This document shows, one piece after another, positions 38,063 to 46,074 of a stretch of 64,000 nt of DNA. The position numbers and the translations under genes were made by a program. Origin of the DNA: an uncultured Bacteroidales bacterium (GTDB lineage: Bacteria; Bacteroidota; Bacteroidia; Bacteroidales; Muribaculaceae); assembly GCA_902774055.1 (NCBI GenBank), contig CACYGX010000022.1, forward strand, positions 1 through 64,000, in the 5' to 3' direction. Every line of letters begins with the position of its first letter. Positions within the stretch are counted from its first letter, which is position 1. The notes beneath the pieces are model-generated. The model worked only from the letters and a program-made list of their open reading frames with translations, was not told the origin of the DNA and searched no databases.

Positions 38063-39031
38063 CTAGCAACCCGTCGCCTTGAGTGACAACCCCACGCGCT
38101 CGTGCAAGCCGAACATCAGATTCATCATGTGTACTGCCGTGCCGACGCATCCCTTGAGCAGGAGATCCATCGTGGCTTTAATGGTAAGCAAGCCAGTAGT
38201 GTCATCTTTACTGAGATGTATCAGGCACTTGTTGGTGTTTTCCACGTCGGCCGTTGCAACCGGACGATCAACCATGAACACAAAATTGTGGTCACTGTAA
38301 TACTGCTCATACAGCTGCTTGATCATCTCGTCGTCCACGCCACACTTGAAAGAAGCCTCGGCGGTCAGTGCGCGCCGGTCTTCCAGGCGGGATATTGTCA
38401 ATTCAACGGGTTGATTGAAACTCGATTGGCACTGGCTCAATGCCAGCACTACTTCACGCTGTTGCTCGTGTGCCCACTGGTAGGCATCCAGACCATCGAG
38501 GGTGAGCGGTCGTTGCGGGTCACCACTAGGGAATGCCAAGGATCCCATCGACACCTTTAGGGCAACAGGATTATTAATCAACAGATTGCGAGCCATGGGC
38601 ATCAAGGCCAGCAAGCATGCCGCAGCGGCATTGCCCGGCACCGTCACCAGGTTGGTTTCATGCACGAGAACACGACGCTGCATCTCGCTCAGCCCATATT
38701 TCCACGGCTTGTCCGTGTCGTGATCCAGATTGTGGCTGCCACTCAGGTCCACGACGCGGGTCTCGGGCGGCAGGTTCTCTAACTCATGCGATACCCTGCC
38801 ACGGGGACCGCAGGCAAACACAATGTCCACGGCACGATTGTCCTGCCCATCATCGGCATTGACCATGAGGTCAGTCTCTCCGATGACGCCAGGCACGATA
38901 TGGTCAAGGCGCACGGCCTCATTGCTGCTGTTGGTCACCCACTTCAACTCCACATCGGGATGATTGAGGAGGACCCGCACCAACTCGGCGGCACGCAGAT
39001 TTTCACATCCTGTTATTCCGACCTTAATCAT
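38063..39031 (-). CDS. ArgC-like protein lacking the catalytic residues
   Basis: 322 aa, close in length to Bacteroidota N-acetyl-gamma-glutamyl-phosphate reductase and alignable over its whole length (LVRVLLNHPDVELKWV, KYGLSEMQRR, NTNKCLIHLSKDD, KGCVGTAVHMMNLMFGLHERVGL). But the active-site NPGC motif reads VPGN (Asn134), and the HRHxPEI motif reads HEQQREV, with Gln190 in place of the catalytic His. The Rossmann glycine motif is also altered (GITGCENLRAAE). So it probably does not catalyse the ArgC reaction. Its start overlaps the argR stop by 8 nt, so the two are translationally coupled. It may be a regulatory or repurposed paralogue. Confidence 0.8.
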   Translation of the reverse strand: MIKVGITGCENLRAAELVRVLLNHPDVELKWVTNSSNEAVRLDHIVPGVIGETDLMVNADDGQDNRAVDIVFACGPRGRVSHELENLPPETRVVDLSGSHNLDHDTDKPWKYGLSEMQRRVLVHETNLVTVPGNAAAACLLALMPMARNLLINNPVALKVSMGSLAFPSGDPQRPLTLDGLDAYQWAHEQQREVVLALSQCQSSFNQPVELTISRLEDRRALTAEASFKCGVDDEMIKQLYEQYYSDHNFVFMVDRPVATADVENTNKCLIHLSKDDTTGLLTIKATMDLLLKGCVGTAVHMMNLMFGLHERVGLSLKATGC

Positions 39032-39596
39032 TCACATCGCTCATTTGCCCGCTGCCCATGGAGTGAAGGGGGCTCTTGGGCATGAACTGCTCAAAGGCAG
39101 CCCTTGCCTGCTCCTGGCTCACACCCTCGGCAATGATGGCAACCACAGTATCAGCACCAGCAATAGTACCCAGCACCTCGGGCGGACGGCTCATGTCGAT
39201 GTCATAAGCCAAACCGGGAGCATATCCATTACGCGTCTTGATGACGGCGATATTGCCCGAGAAGGTGATGGACACCAATCCCACCTGCTTGGCAGCACTG
39301 GCGTCGGTCTGGCGCATGCTCAGGAGCCGATCCTGCAACTGGTTGCTGTCGGGAATGATATACATGTAAGTATTACGATCCGTGGCGACTTTAGAGATTT
39401 TCAAAGCCTTCAGGTCACGAGACAATGTAGCCTGAGTCACATTGATGTTGTGCTCACGCAACATATCAGCCAGCTCACTCTGGCTTCCGATGCAGTTTGT
39501 CTTGATCAAGTCTGTGATCAATTGTAAGCGGTCACGTTTTCTTTTCACGAGTACTTTCTTTTTTCTAGGTTTTTTTGTTAATGTTGTCGTTTCCAT
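39024..39596 (-). CDS. Arginine repressor ArgR
   Basis: 190 aa from the ATG at 39596; the open frame extends upstream but the promoter lies there. A basic N-terminal extension of ~23 residues (KKPRKKKVLVKRKRDR) precedes the winged-helix DNA-binding domain (IGSQSELADMLREHNINVTQATLSRDLKALKISKV) and the C-terminal arginine-binding, hexamer-forming domain (GYAPGLAYDIDMSRPPEVLGTIAGADTVVAIIAEG). ArgR controls arginine synthesis genes. It is coupled to the ArgC-like gene, and an inverted repeat upstream could be its own operator. Confidence 0.93.
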   Translation of the reverse strand: METTTLTKKPRKKKVLVKRKRDRLQLITDLIKTNCIGSQSELADMLREHNINVTQATLSRDLKALKISKVATDRNTYMYIIPDSNQLQDRLLSMRQTDASAAKQVGLVSITFSGNIAVIKTRNGYAPGLAYDIDMSRPPEVLGTIAGADTVVAIIAEGVSQEQARAAFEQFMPKSPLHSMGSGQMSDVND

Positions 39597-39631
39597 TAGA
39601 ACAATATATACTTGAATTTTGGTTTGTGATG

Positions 39632-39662
39632 CAAAGATAATGACATTCGCCAAACATGACAA
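39632..39662 (-). promoter_or_regulatory. Promoter of argR
   Basis: TTG (39660-39662), 20-nt spacer, TATCTTTG (39632-39639) on the minus strand; the -7 box is 35 nt upstream of the argR ATG. Confidence 0.6.
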
Positions 39663-39680
39663 CATAATTATTGATTTTTT

Positions 39681-39735
39681 TACCGAATTTTGAGCAAACT
39701 GATGAATTTTAATAAAATATTCATCATATTCGGTA
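39681..39735. promoter_or_regulatory. Nested inverted repeats upstream of argR, possible ARG boxes
   Basis: Outer arms TACCGAAT / ATTCGGTA (8 bp) enclose inner arms GATGAAT / ATTCATC (7 bp). The TGAAT/ATTCA halves are like ARG-box halves, though the spacing (11 nt between inner arms) is longer than the classical 18-bp box. It lies just upstream of the argR promoter. A terminator for the patatin-like gene is the alternative. Confidence 0.4.
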
Positions 39736-39822
39736 AGCCTCGAGCCGCATTTTTTGCTCCCATTGCGCCTCACAAGAGTTGTAAATTCGCAGGGTCGCCT
39801 GTTTTAAGCTGGGATTATGCCA

Positions 39823-41481
39823 TTATACATTTTCTATACCAGTCACCATCCAGCGGGGGTTAAGTTGGAACTTTTTCCACGCTTCAAGCAGTTGTGGCTT
39901 GCAGGCCACAATCAAGCGATGGGCACTGGTAAGATTAGATGGATTTTCCTCAATTTTCTCAATATAGTCGAGCAGATTGTAGCACATGGTGTATTGTCCG
40001 GCAGCGAGCAGGGCCTGTGGCATGCCAGCGTCCTTATCGGCTTGGGTGAACCACAGGGTGGTGCCCATGCTGGTGGCAAGAATGCTGTTCTGTTGCATGG
40101 CATCGCTCGGTACCAAGTAGGCGGGCAACTCCATTTCGTCTTTATTCTTCCTCTTCCCTCTAGCATCGGGCCGGCGGTCGTGCCAGTTTTCATTGGGGCG
40201 CAACTCATAGACGGTGGTGGTTATCCTGCGGTTTTTCCATGCCGGATTCTCATACAGCACGCCATAATTCAGTTGTCGCACGCGTTTCAGGAACACCACG
40301 CTGCTCATCTGCAACACCGACTTGGCGCGGTTCATCAGCAACGACTCGAGCGTGGCAAACTTCATGTGCCTGAGAAATGCCGCATTGCTGCCGATAAAGG
40401 TCTTGGCAATGGCTGCGAATATCTTATTCTTCAACACAGCGCCAGCAATGTTGGCAACCGTCACGATGGCCAGGATGACCGACATCACACCCGTCCAGAA
40501 TCCACTGCCCAGCACAATCGAGAGAATGAACAAGGCGATCACCACGGCCTCGGCAATCAGGCCGTAGTTGCGCAATCGGCCAAAAGTCAGTTTGCTGGCA
40601 CTCTGGGACAGCATCTGCTCGCTGGGCTCATAGCCATCCATGTAGGGACTGGCCACGTCGCTCACGATAACCAGGTCCAGGGCCTTGTCGGTGCGGGTCT
40701 TGTCCTGACGATAGTCGTTCCGGCGCTCCTCGGCAAGCACGATCGACTCGATGCCCTGGTTATCGGTAATGCCGCCGTCCATGATGCCAAACCGCTTGGT
40801 AATGGTGGGGGCAATATCAGGCTGTTGCGAAACCTTGAAGTCATCAGGGTACATCATCGGCTCAAAACCGCTGGGGAAACACGACGAGCACGCCAGCGCC
40901 TCGCCTGCCGTGATATAGCGCGCCACCTTCAACCCGATACTGTTCTTGGCGTTGCCAAACACGCCGTAATAGAGCCGGCCGCCATCGGTCGAGAGGCCTT
41001 CGGTGACCCTGAAGCGAAATGGCAGCGCGTTGTCAAAGTCTGTCGCCAGCGCGGTATAGTCCTTTACGGGAATATGGTCCAGGTTGTCGATGATATCGCC
41101 CATCGTCGCATGGTTGAACAAGTGCTCGTCATAGATACCCGCCATGATCTTGATGAGCGATGCCTTGCGGTTGGCCTTCTCTGATCTCATTCCCTGCAAC
41201 GCTTTGACCACCAGGTCCTCGTTACACAAGAAATTGAACAACTCGCTAATCATCTCGTTAATGGATTGGCCGCGAGCCAGAGCCAGCATATACTTCATCG
41301 CAGGAATCGTGCCGCCCGACACCGACGACATTGCCACCACACAGTCGAGCAACGTGCGCCCGTCCTCCAGGCGGATGGTGTTCAGGAAGGATAAGGTACC
41401 CAAACTGAAGGTTGCAGCCCTGTAACCGCCTCCCGAGAACGACAACCCTATGTTCAATTCATTTTCCATACCGTCAATCAT
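39823..41481 (-). CDS. Patatin-like phospholipase with membrane segments
   Basis: 552 aa from the ATG at 41481; the frame can start at a TTG (41496), but that lies inside the promoter box, and MENELNIGLSF at 41469 is also possible. The patatin fold shows the oxyanion loop SFSGGGYRAATF, the nucleophile elbow SSVSGG and the catalytic Asp in GIMDGGITDNQG. It is thus a serine lipid acyl hydrolase. Two hydrophobic helices (~residues 285-335) follow the catalytic part, then a ~200-residue domain of unknown role. It has its own promoter and lies upstream of argR. Confidence 0.85.
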   Translation of the reverse strand: MIDGMENELNIGLSFSGGGYRAATFSLGTLSFLNTIRLEDGRTLLDCVVAMSSVSGGTIPAMKYMLALARGQSINEMISELFNFLCNEDLVVKALQGMRSEKANRKASLIKIMAGIYDEHLFNHATMGDIIDNLDHIPVKDYTALATDFDNALPFRFRVTEGLSTDGGRLYYGVFGNAKNSIGLKVARYITAGEALACSSCFPSGFEPMMYPDDFKVSQQPDIAPTITKRFGIMDGGITDNQGIESIVLAEERRNDYRQDKTRTDKALDLVIVSDVASPYMDGYEPSEQMLSQSASKLTFGRLRNYGLIAEAVVIALFILSIVLGSGFWTGVMSVILAIVTVANIAGAVLKNKIFAAIAKTFIGSNAAFLRHMKFATLESLLMNRAKSVLQMSSVVFLKRVRQLNYGVLYENPAWKNRRITTTVYELRPNENWHDRRPDARGKRKNKDEMELPAYLVPSDAMQQNSILATSMGTTLWFTQADKDAGMPQALLAAGQYTMCYNLLDYIEKIEENPSNLTSAHRLIVACKPQLLEAWKKFQLNPRWMVTGIENV

Positions 41482-41493
41482 GATGATTATCGA

Positions 41494-41501
41494 CAAAGAT
41501 A
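41494..41501 (-). promoter_or_regulatory. -7 promoter element of the patatin-like gene
   Basis: TATCTTTG on the minus strand, 12 nt upstream of the ATG at 41481. The leader would be very short, which favours the ATG at 41481 or 41469 as the start. Confidence 0.5.
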
Positions 41502-41545
41502 AGCATTATTCCCCACTAAGCCAAATCATGGCAGGACAAAAAGCA

Positions 41546-41580
41546 GGGGCAGGCCCTAATCGCAAAATAAGGCCCGCCCC
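41546..41580 (-). terminator. Terminator of the dockerin-like gene
   Basis: Near-perfect stem GGGGCGGGCC / GGCCTGCCCC on the minus strand with a TGCTTTTTG tail, 45 nt after the stop at 41626. Confidence 0.6.
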
Positions 41581-41625
41581 GATAGTTGTTAGAATAGACG
41601 GATAATCTCGCTTTCTACTGTGGCA

Positions 41626-43107
41626 TCAGTTGGCCAACAGATAGTCGATCAGAGCCGATACGTCGGCAATCGACACCTCGGTGTCTTGATTCATATTGGC
41701 CTCGGCGGGAGCCAGCGTGGGATCGTTCAACAAGTAGTCGATCAGGGCCGATACGTCGGCGATAGTCACCTCGTGGTCATGGTTCACGTCACCCAGCGGA
41801 TACTCGGGCTCTTCGCTGTCTGCCAGTGTCACAACAATGGTGTAGCAGCGAACCTGCTTGTTCACCTTGAAGTTCACGACTTGTGCTTCACCCTCCCAAA
41901 CGCCTCGGGTAGCACTGGGGGTGTAAGTACCAGACTGATCGGCGGGCAATGACAGGTTGCTGGGATTGTACTGACCGGACTGGCCGTTAATCTCAATCTT
42001 GAGGATGGGTGCACCTGCCGAAGTAAAGGTGAAAGCAGTCGAGTCGCTGTTATAGACGCGGTAATGGTCGGTAGAAACCAGGCCGTCGCCCACATACATG
42101 GTCACGGGATCCTTCACCACCGTGTAAGAGTGACGGCTTGAGTCACCGTTACCCTTGTCAACAGCGCCGTCAAAGGTCACCTCGACAACCGTGTCGGGCA
42201 ACTTGGTATAGGTGGCGCTAACGGTCTCGCTCTCTACGCCTGCAAGCACAGCCTTGGCCCAGATGGTGATGCCATCGGTCACGGGGATGGGATCGATATA
42301 CTCGTTCCACAACTCTTGATCCAGGCTGTAGTAAATCTTGGCGCCAGCGGTTGCACACGACAGGGTCACATCGATGCGGTCGCTGAAGGTGCCGCCAGCA
42401 GGTGTGAACACGGGAGCCTCGACAGTAGGCTCAACCTTGTTGAAGGTGACGGTCACATACTCGCTGATGTCACCACCCTTGGAGGAGTAGGCGGTGTAGG
42501 TCTTGGTTTCGGTCACATAGAACGGGCCATTGTAGTATTCAAAGCCGTCCCAAGAGCCTTCGGGCGTACCCTCAAAGTAGTAAATCTCGGCGTTCTCGGT
42601 CTGACAGGTCAGCGTCACCTCCAGACTACCTGTGAAGTCGCCGCCATTGGGATGGAACACGGGAGGAACCAACTCGTCCAGCATCTCCTCGGCAATGGTA
42701 ACGACAATCTTGGTGCAACGGACCTGGGAAGCAGCCTTCAACGTGAAAGTGGCAGTGTCTCCTTGCCAAACGCCCACATTGCTGCCCGAATGGGCCAGGT
42801 ATCCATCACCATAGAAGTCGGGACCATAGGTCTGGCCAAAGGATCCGACGCAGGTAAATTCCACCTTCTTGATATTGCCCACAGTCGAGGAGAACGTCGA
42901 GGTGCTGCCGCCACCAAAACGATATTGGGCTGTTGCAAATGCGCCCGACGAGCAAGTAATGGTAACGCCGTCAAGCGTCATTACATCTACGGCATTAGCC
43001 GATAGATTCTCGCCGACGGTCTCTCCAGGAATAAAGGTCACGGTAAAATCTGCCCATGCCGGCAAGGCCAGCAGAGCCACAAAGAGGAGAGCAAAAATTT
43101 TCTTCAT
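41626..43107 (-). CDS. Secreted protein with chitobiase-type repeats and dockerin-like tail
   Basis: 493 aa, signal peptide to about residue 19 (LALPAWA). A ~120-residue beta domain occurs twice, at ~20-145 and ~305-430; both copies end in VRC-x-xIVVT. Between them are two chitobiase/hexosaminidase C-terminal-like Ig modules (PVFHPNGGDFTGSLEVTLTC and PVFTPAGGTFSDRIDVTLSC). The tail has two dockerin-like Ca-binding repeats (GDVNHDHEVTIADVSALIDYLL and the next one, NMNQDTEVSIADVSALIDYLL). No catalytic motif is visible. It is probably a surface or secreted binding protein. Confidence 0.75.
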   Translation of the reverse strand: MKKIFALLFVALLALPAWADFTVTFIPGETVGENLSANAVDVMTLDGVTITCSSGAFATAQYRFGGGSTSTFSSTVGNIKKVEFTCVGSFGQTYGPDFYGDGYLAHSGSNVGVWQGDTATFTLKAASQVRCTKIVVTIAEEMLDELVPPVFHPNGGDFTGSLEVTLTCQTENAEIYYFEGTPEGSWDGFEYYNGPFYVTETKTYTAYSSKGGDISEYVTVTFNKVEPTVEAPVFTPAGGTFSDRIDVTLSCATAGAKIYYSLDQELWNEYIDPIPVTDGITIWAKAVLAGVESETVSATYTKLPDTVVEVTFDGAVDKGNGDSSRHSYTVVKDPVTMYVGDGLVSTDHYRVYNSDSTAFTFTSAGAPILKIEINGQSGQYNPSNLSLPADQSGTYTPSATRGVWEGEAQVVNFKVNKQVRCYTIVVTLADSEEPEYPLGDVNHDHEVTIADVSALIDYLLNDPTLAPAEANMNQDTEVSIADVSALIDYLLAN

Positions 43108-43200
43108 AAATTTGGATGAGTTAATAAGTTAAATATGTGAGTAACAAATGGGTTGACATCAAGATTCTAGGGGTTTACCCCTTCAGAGCACATTTCACTG

Positions 43201-43208
43201 CAAAGGTA
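43201..43208 (-). promoter_or_regulatory. -7 promoter element of the dockerin-like gene
   Basis: TACCTTTG on the minus strand, 93 nt upstream of the ATG at 43107; a TTG lies 25 nt further up, a little beyond normal spacing. Confidence 0.4.
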
Positions 43209-43286
43209 CTACTTCTTTTCCGTTTTCTTGCTACAAGACAGCCTTTTTTCCATTCGTGTCTGCTAAAAAATGCTGTGGATGGCACG

Positions 43287-43317
43287 GCATGTAGGGCCTC
43301 GCCTTGGCGTGGCCGCT
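43287..43317. repeat. 31-bp dispersed repeat, copy 1
   Basis: Core TAGGGCCTCGCCTTGGCGTG. The reverse complement of these 31 nt recurs exactly at 46299-46329, and a 24-nt core recurs inverted at 43410-43433. It is palindromic around GCCTTGGC and so hairpin-forming. REP-like element. Confidence 0.6.
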
Positions 43318-43408
43318 GGGCGACAAAAGGCAATACGCTCACAAATTCCACAATCCCACCTCCAGCCAGGTGGCCAGCAATCAAGTGTTGTGAACTATCC
43401 AACATGAA

Positions 43409-43433
43409 CGGCCACGCCAAGGCGAGGCCCTAC
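43409..43433. repeat. Dispersed repeat, copy 2
   Basis: Core CACGCCAAGGCGAGGCCCTA, inverted relative to copy 1 and 92 nt from it. It lies immediately before the stop of the broken BspA-like gene, where the pair could form a large stem-loop and end transcription. Confidence 0.55.
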
Positions 43434-43435
43434 CG

Positions 43436-44041
43436 TCACAGGCAAACCCGCCCGGTAGCTCCCAGGATAATGTTGATGAGGGCGTTGATGTCGGCGATGT
43501 TGATTTCGCCGTCGCCGTTCACGTCGGCAGCCGAGGGATCACCACTGCCGCCCAAGATGATGTCGGTGACAGCGTTCACATCGGCAATATTGACCTCAAG
43601 GTCGCCATTCACGTCACCAGGCACATCAGGCTTCAAGTCGTCGACAATCTGCCCAAAATACGGATACCAGTTCACGTCAGCTCGGTAGGCATCAGCCATC
43701 CCTTGCAGCACATGAAGCGTGCGACCAGAGTAATCACCATCCTCCAATAGGAATTGATTATTCCCGCTCGATACTCTCGAGAGGTCAGCGATGTAGCAAT
43801 ACACATCCGTCAGATCAGGGCAGTGATAGAACGCCAACTCACCGATAGAAGTCACCGAGTTGGGGATGACGATGCTGGTCAGACCATCGCACCAATAGAA
43901 CGCAGAGCCACCGATAGCAGTTACCGAGTTAGGGATAATCGTGCTCTTGCAACCTGCAATTAACGTATTACTGGAGGTCTCTATAATCGCATTGCAGTTG
44001 CTGCGTGAATCATATCTTGGATTGTTACTTTCTACCACCAT
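43436..44041 (-). pseudogene. BspA-like LRR protein, C-terminal fragment with dockerin-like tail
   Basis: 201 aa if started at the internal ATG 44041. It holds three leucine-rich repeats of the BspA kind ([35 protein letters not shown]), a linker, and two dockerin-like repeats (GDVNGDLEVNIADVNAVTDIIL, ADVNGDGEINIADINALINIIL). No signal peptide. It is in the same reading frame as the N-terminal fragment at 44345-44740 but separated from it by the middle fragment in another frame. It most likely is the end of one original gene. The ATG lies within a 98-bp repeat. Confidence 0.65.
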
Positions 44042-44054
44042 GCTAGTCAGCCCA
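43957..44054. repeat. 98-bp direct repeat, copy 1
   Basis: Identical to 44259-44356; spacing 302 bp. It encodes the LRR variant [19 protein letters not shown]. One frameshift of the BspA-like gene lies directly at its upstream edge. Confidence 0.85.
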
Positions 44055-44343
44055 AATTCCCGAACGCCCAGCCACCGATCTCAGTTACCGAATTGGGGAT
44101 GTCGATGCTGGTCAGACCAGTACAGCCATAGAACGCACCGTCACCGATAGCAGTCACCAAGTTGGGGATGACGATGCTGGTCAGACCAGTGGAGCCAGTG
44201 AACGACCAGGCACCGATTGAAGTTACCGAGTTAGGGATAATTGTGCTCTTGCAAGCGGCAATTAACGTATTACTGGAGGTCTCTATAATCGCATTGCAGT
44301 TGCTGCGTGAATCATATCTTGGATTGTTACTTTCTACCACCAT
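44047..44343 (-). pseudogene. BspA-like LRR protein, middle fragment
   Basis: 98 aa from ATG 44343, all BspA-type leucine-rich repeats ([60 protein letters not shown]). It is out of frame with the fragments on both sides. At its start the frame shifts by +1 (an extra base after ...GAATGCAC), and at its end a missing base in a G run gives TGA. With both repaired, a single BspA-like protein of about 430 aa results. Confidence 0.6.
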
Positions 44344-44356
44344 GCTAGTCAGCCCA
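44259..44356. repeat. 98-bp direct repeat, copy 2
   Basis: Identical to 43957-44054. The other frameshift of the BspA-like gene lies at its upstream edge, just as in copy 1. Confidence 0.85.
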
Positions 44357-44740
44357 GGTGCATTCTCTTAACGCATATATACCTATAGAAGTCACCGAGT
44401 TGGGGATGTCGATGCTGGTCAGACCACTGCACCCAAATAACGCAGCGATGCCGATTTCAGTGACGGAGTTCGGGATGACGATGCTGGTCAGAGCACTGCA
44501 GTTATAGAACGCCATCTCGCCGATAGAAGTCACCGGATAGGTGGTTCCATTGTAGGTAACAGTGGCTGGGATGACGACAGCGCCTGAATATGTATTGGGC
44601 CACGGATTACTGTTTGTCACGGCGACGTCGTTGCCGTTGATGTTGTAATAAATGCCGTCCACCTCAAAGTCGTAGGCGAAAACAGTGGCAGGCATCAGGA
44701 GGGCCAGCAGCAGGAGCATAGATGAGATTAAACTTTTCAT
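44345..44740 (-). pseudogene. BspA-like LRR protein, N-terminal fragment
   Basis: 131 aa. Signal peptide to about residue 22 (LLLALLMPATVFA), then the BspA-like opening YDFEVDGIYYNINGNDVAV and three leucine-rich repeats (VTSIGEMAFYNCSALTSIVI and relatives). It stops abruptly at ECTWAD just where the next LRR ([12 protein letters not shown]) begins in another frame. It has its own good promoter. It might still be made as a short secreted LRR protein. Confidence 0.65.
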
Positions 44741-44779
44741 TGTCGTTGTAGGTTTTTATCATGTTGCCAATTGCTGCCA

Positions 44780-44810
44780 CAAAATTATGTAAAATCAAGA
44801 AAGTAAACAA
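44780..44810 (-). promoter_or_regulatory. Promoter of the BspA-like gene
   Basis: TTG (44808-44810), 20-nt spacer, TAATTTTG (44780-44787) on the minus strand, 39 nt upstream of the ATG at 44740. Confidence 0.55.
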
Positions 44811-45006
44811 GTCTCGCAACGACTAATTACACCATAACGAATGAGTTTCCGCCTTGATTTTGCGGCAATGAAAGACTATAGGTCAAACTTTTCATCACCG
44901 CAAAGTCAGGGCGGACAACAATGATAAAGATTAGCGAAATAGCGTTTGATTCGTATAATTCGCTTAACCCGAGATTATATCAGAATTTCGCCCTTATTGC
45001 CTTGTG

Positions 45007-46074
45007 TCAGTTTAGGCCTAGGAGCATGTCGATGAGGAAGGAGACGTCGCTGATGGTAACCTCTCCGTTGCCATTCACATCGATGTAAGCCGGGAGTTCT
45101 TCACCAGAGAGCAGCTGGTCGATCAGGTTTGACACATCGGCGATGCTGATTGCTCCGTCGCCATTAATATCGCCAGGCCCAACACCAATAAACGGCACGA
45201 TTTGTGTGAACCGACCCCACACTTGATGCGTACGGTAAACTTCCAGCGCTTCGTTAGGGACAAAAAGCGTGGCCTTGTCATAGTTGTACCAAAAAGCAGT
45301 CCAGAACGCGTCGGGAGGGGTTACTGCTTTGCAAATCACGCGCTTGAGATCGCTGCACCACCAGAAAGCATTTTGGTCAATACTGGTGACGAATTCTGGT
45401 AGGATGATGACTTCCAAGCCCGTACAGTCATCGAACGCACTTTGGTTTATTGACTCGATGGAATTAGGCAGATAAACACTGCTGAGATTACAACCCTCAA
45501 AAGCGTAAGCAGCGATGCCCGTTACCACATAAGACACTCCTTCATATTCGACACTGCTGGGTATAATTACGTCGCCTGAATAACATTGATCTGCGGCTTG
45601 GGGTTCATAATTCCAATCATTAGTACATTTCACAAGTTCTCTGGTTGATACCCAAACCGTAGAGTCATTTTTAATTTGATAATAGATTCCATCCACAACG
45701 AAATCATAGGCTTGAACATTTACAAAAACACGAGGAACCACGAAAGTAAGAACTACTGTGTCGCTTGCCAATTTTCCTTGAGCCTTAGCAAAAGCCTCAA
45801 CACTATAGACCCCTGCTCCTTGAACTATTATTGGATCATAATAGTATTGCCACCCGTAAAAGTCACCATAACTACCGTTTAAGCCATAATAGATCTCTGC
45901 TTCTGGGTCTTCATCAGTATTCTCGATTGTAATTACACAACCGCTAGAATAATCGTTATTGAATTCTTGTACAGTAATTCTTGGTGGAGCCGTCTTTTCC
46001 GTGGGTTCGTCTTGGGCTCTCATGGTGGTAACAGCAGTTACCACAAGCAGAAGTGCTAAAAAAATCTTTTTCAT
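45007..46074 (-). CDS. Secreted BspA-like LRR protein with dockerin-like tail
   Basis: 355 aa. Signal peptide to about residue 20 (TAVTTMRAQ). Residues ~30-110 resemble a chitobiase-type Ig module (AEIYYGLNGS, VYSVEAFAKAQGKLASDTVV). A linker VQAYDFVVDGIYYQI follows, then BspA-type leucine-rich repeats (~165-260: VTGIAAYAFEGCNLSSVYLP, SINQSAFDDCTGLEVIILP). The tail has two dockerin-like repeats (GDINGDGAISIADVSNLIDQLL and DVNGNGEVTISDVSFLIDMLL). It is the intact relative of the broken neighbour at 43436-44740. It is probably surface-associated; BspA relatives bind host proteins, but no ligand can be named here. Confidence 0.75.
   Translation of the reverse strand: MKKIFLALLLVVTAVTTMRAQDEPTEKTAPPRITVQEFNNDYSSGCVITIENTDEDPEAEIYYGLNGSYGDFYGWQYYYDPIIVQGAGVYSVEAFAKAQGKLASDTVVLTFVVPRVFVNVQAYDFVVDGIYYQIKNDSTVWVSTRELVKCTNDWNYEPQAADQCYSGDVIIPSSVEYEGVSYVVTGIAAYAFEGCNLSSVYLPNSIESINQSAFDDCTGLEVIILPEFVTSIDQNAFWWCSDLKRVICKAVTPPDAFWTAFWYNYDKATLFVPNEALEVYRTHQVWGRFTQIVPFIGVGPGDINGDGAISIADVSNLIDQLLSGEELPAYIDVNGNGEVTISDVSFLIDMLLGLN

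Noticed and set aside
39817..41184. 455-codon plus-strand frame opposite the patatin-like gene
   Set aside because: The minus strand shows all patatin catalytic motifs; the antisense frame has His/Gln-rich shadow composition.
43957..44356. Insertion sequence at the BspA-like gene
   Set aside because: The repeats are direct, encode LRR sequence and flank no transposase.
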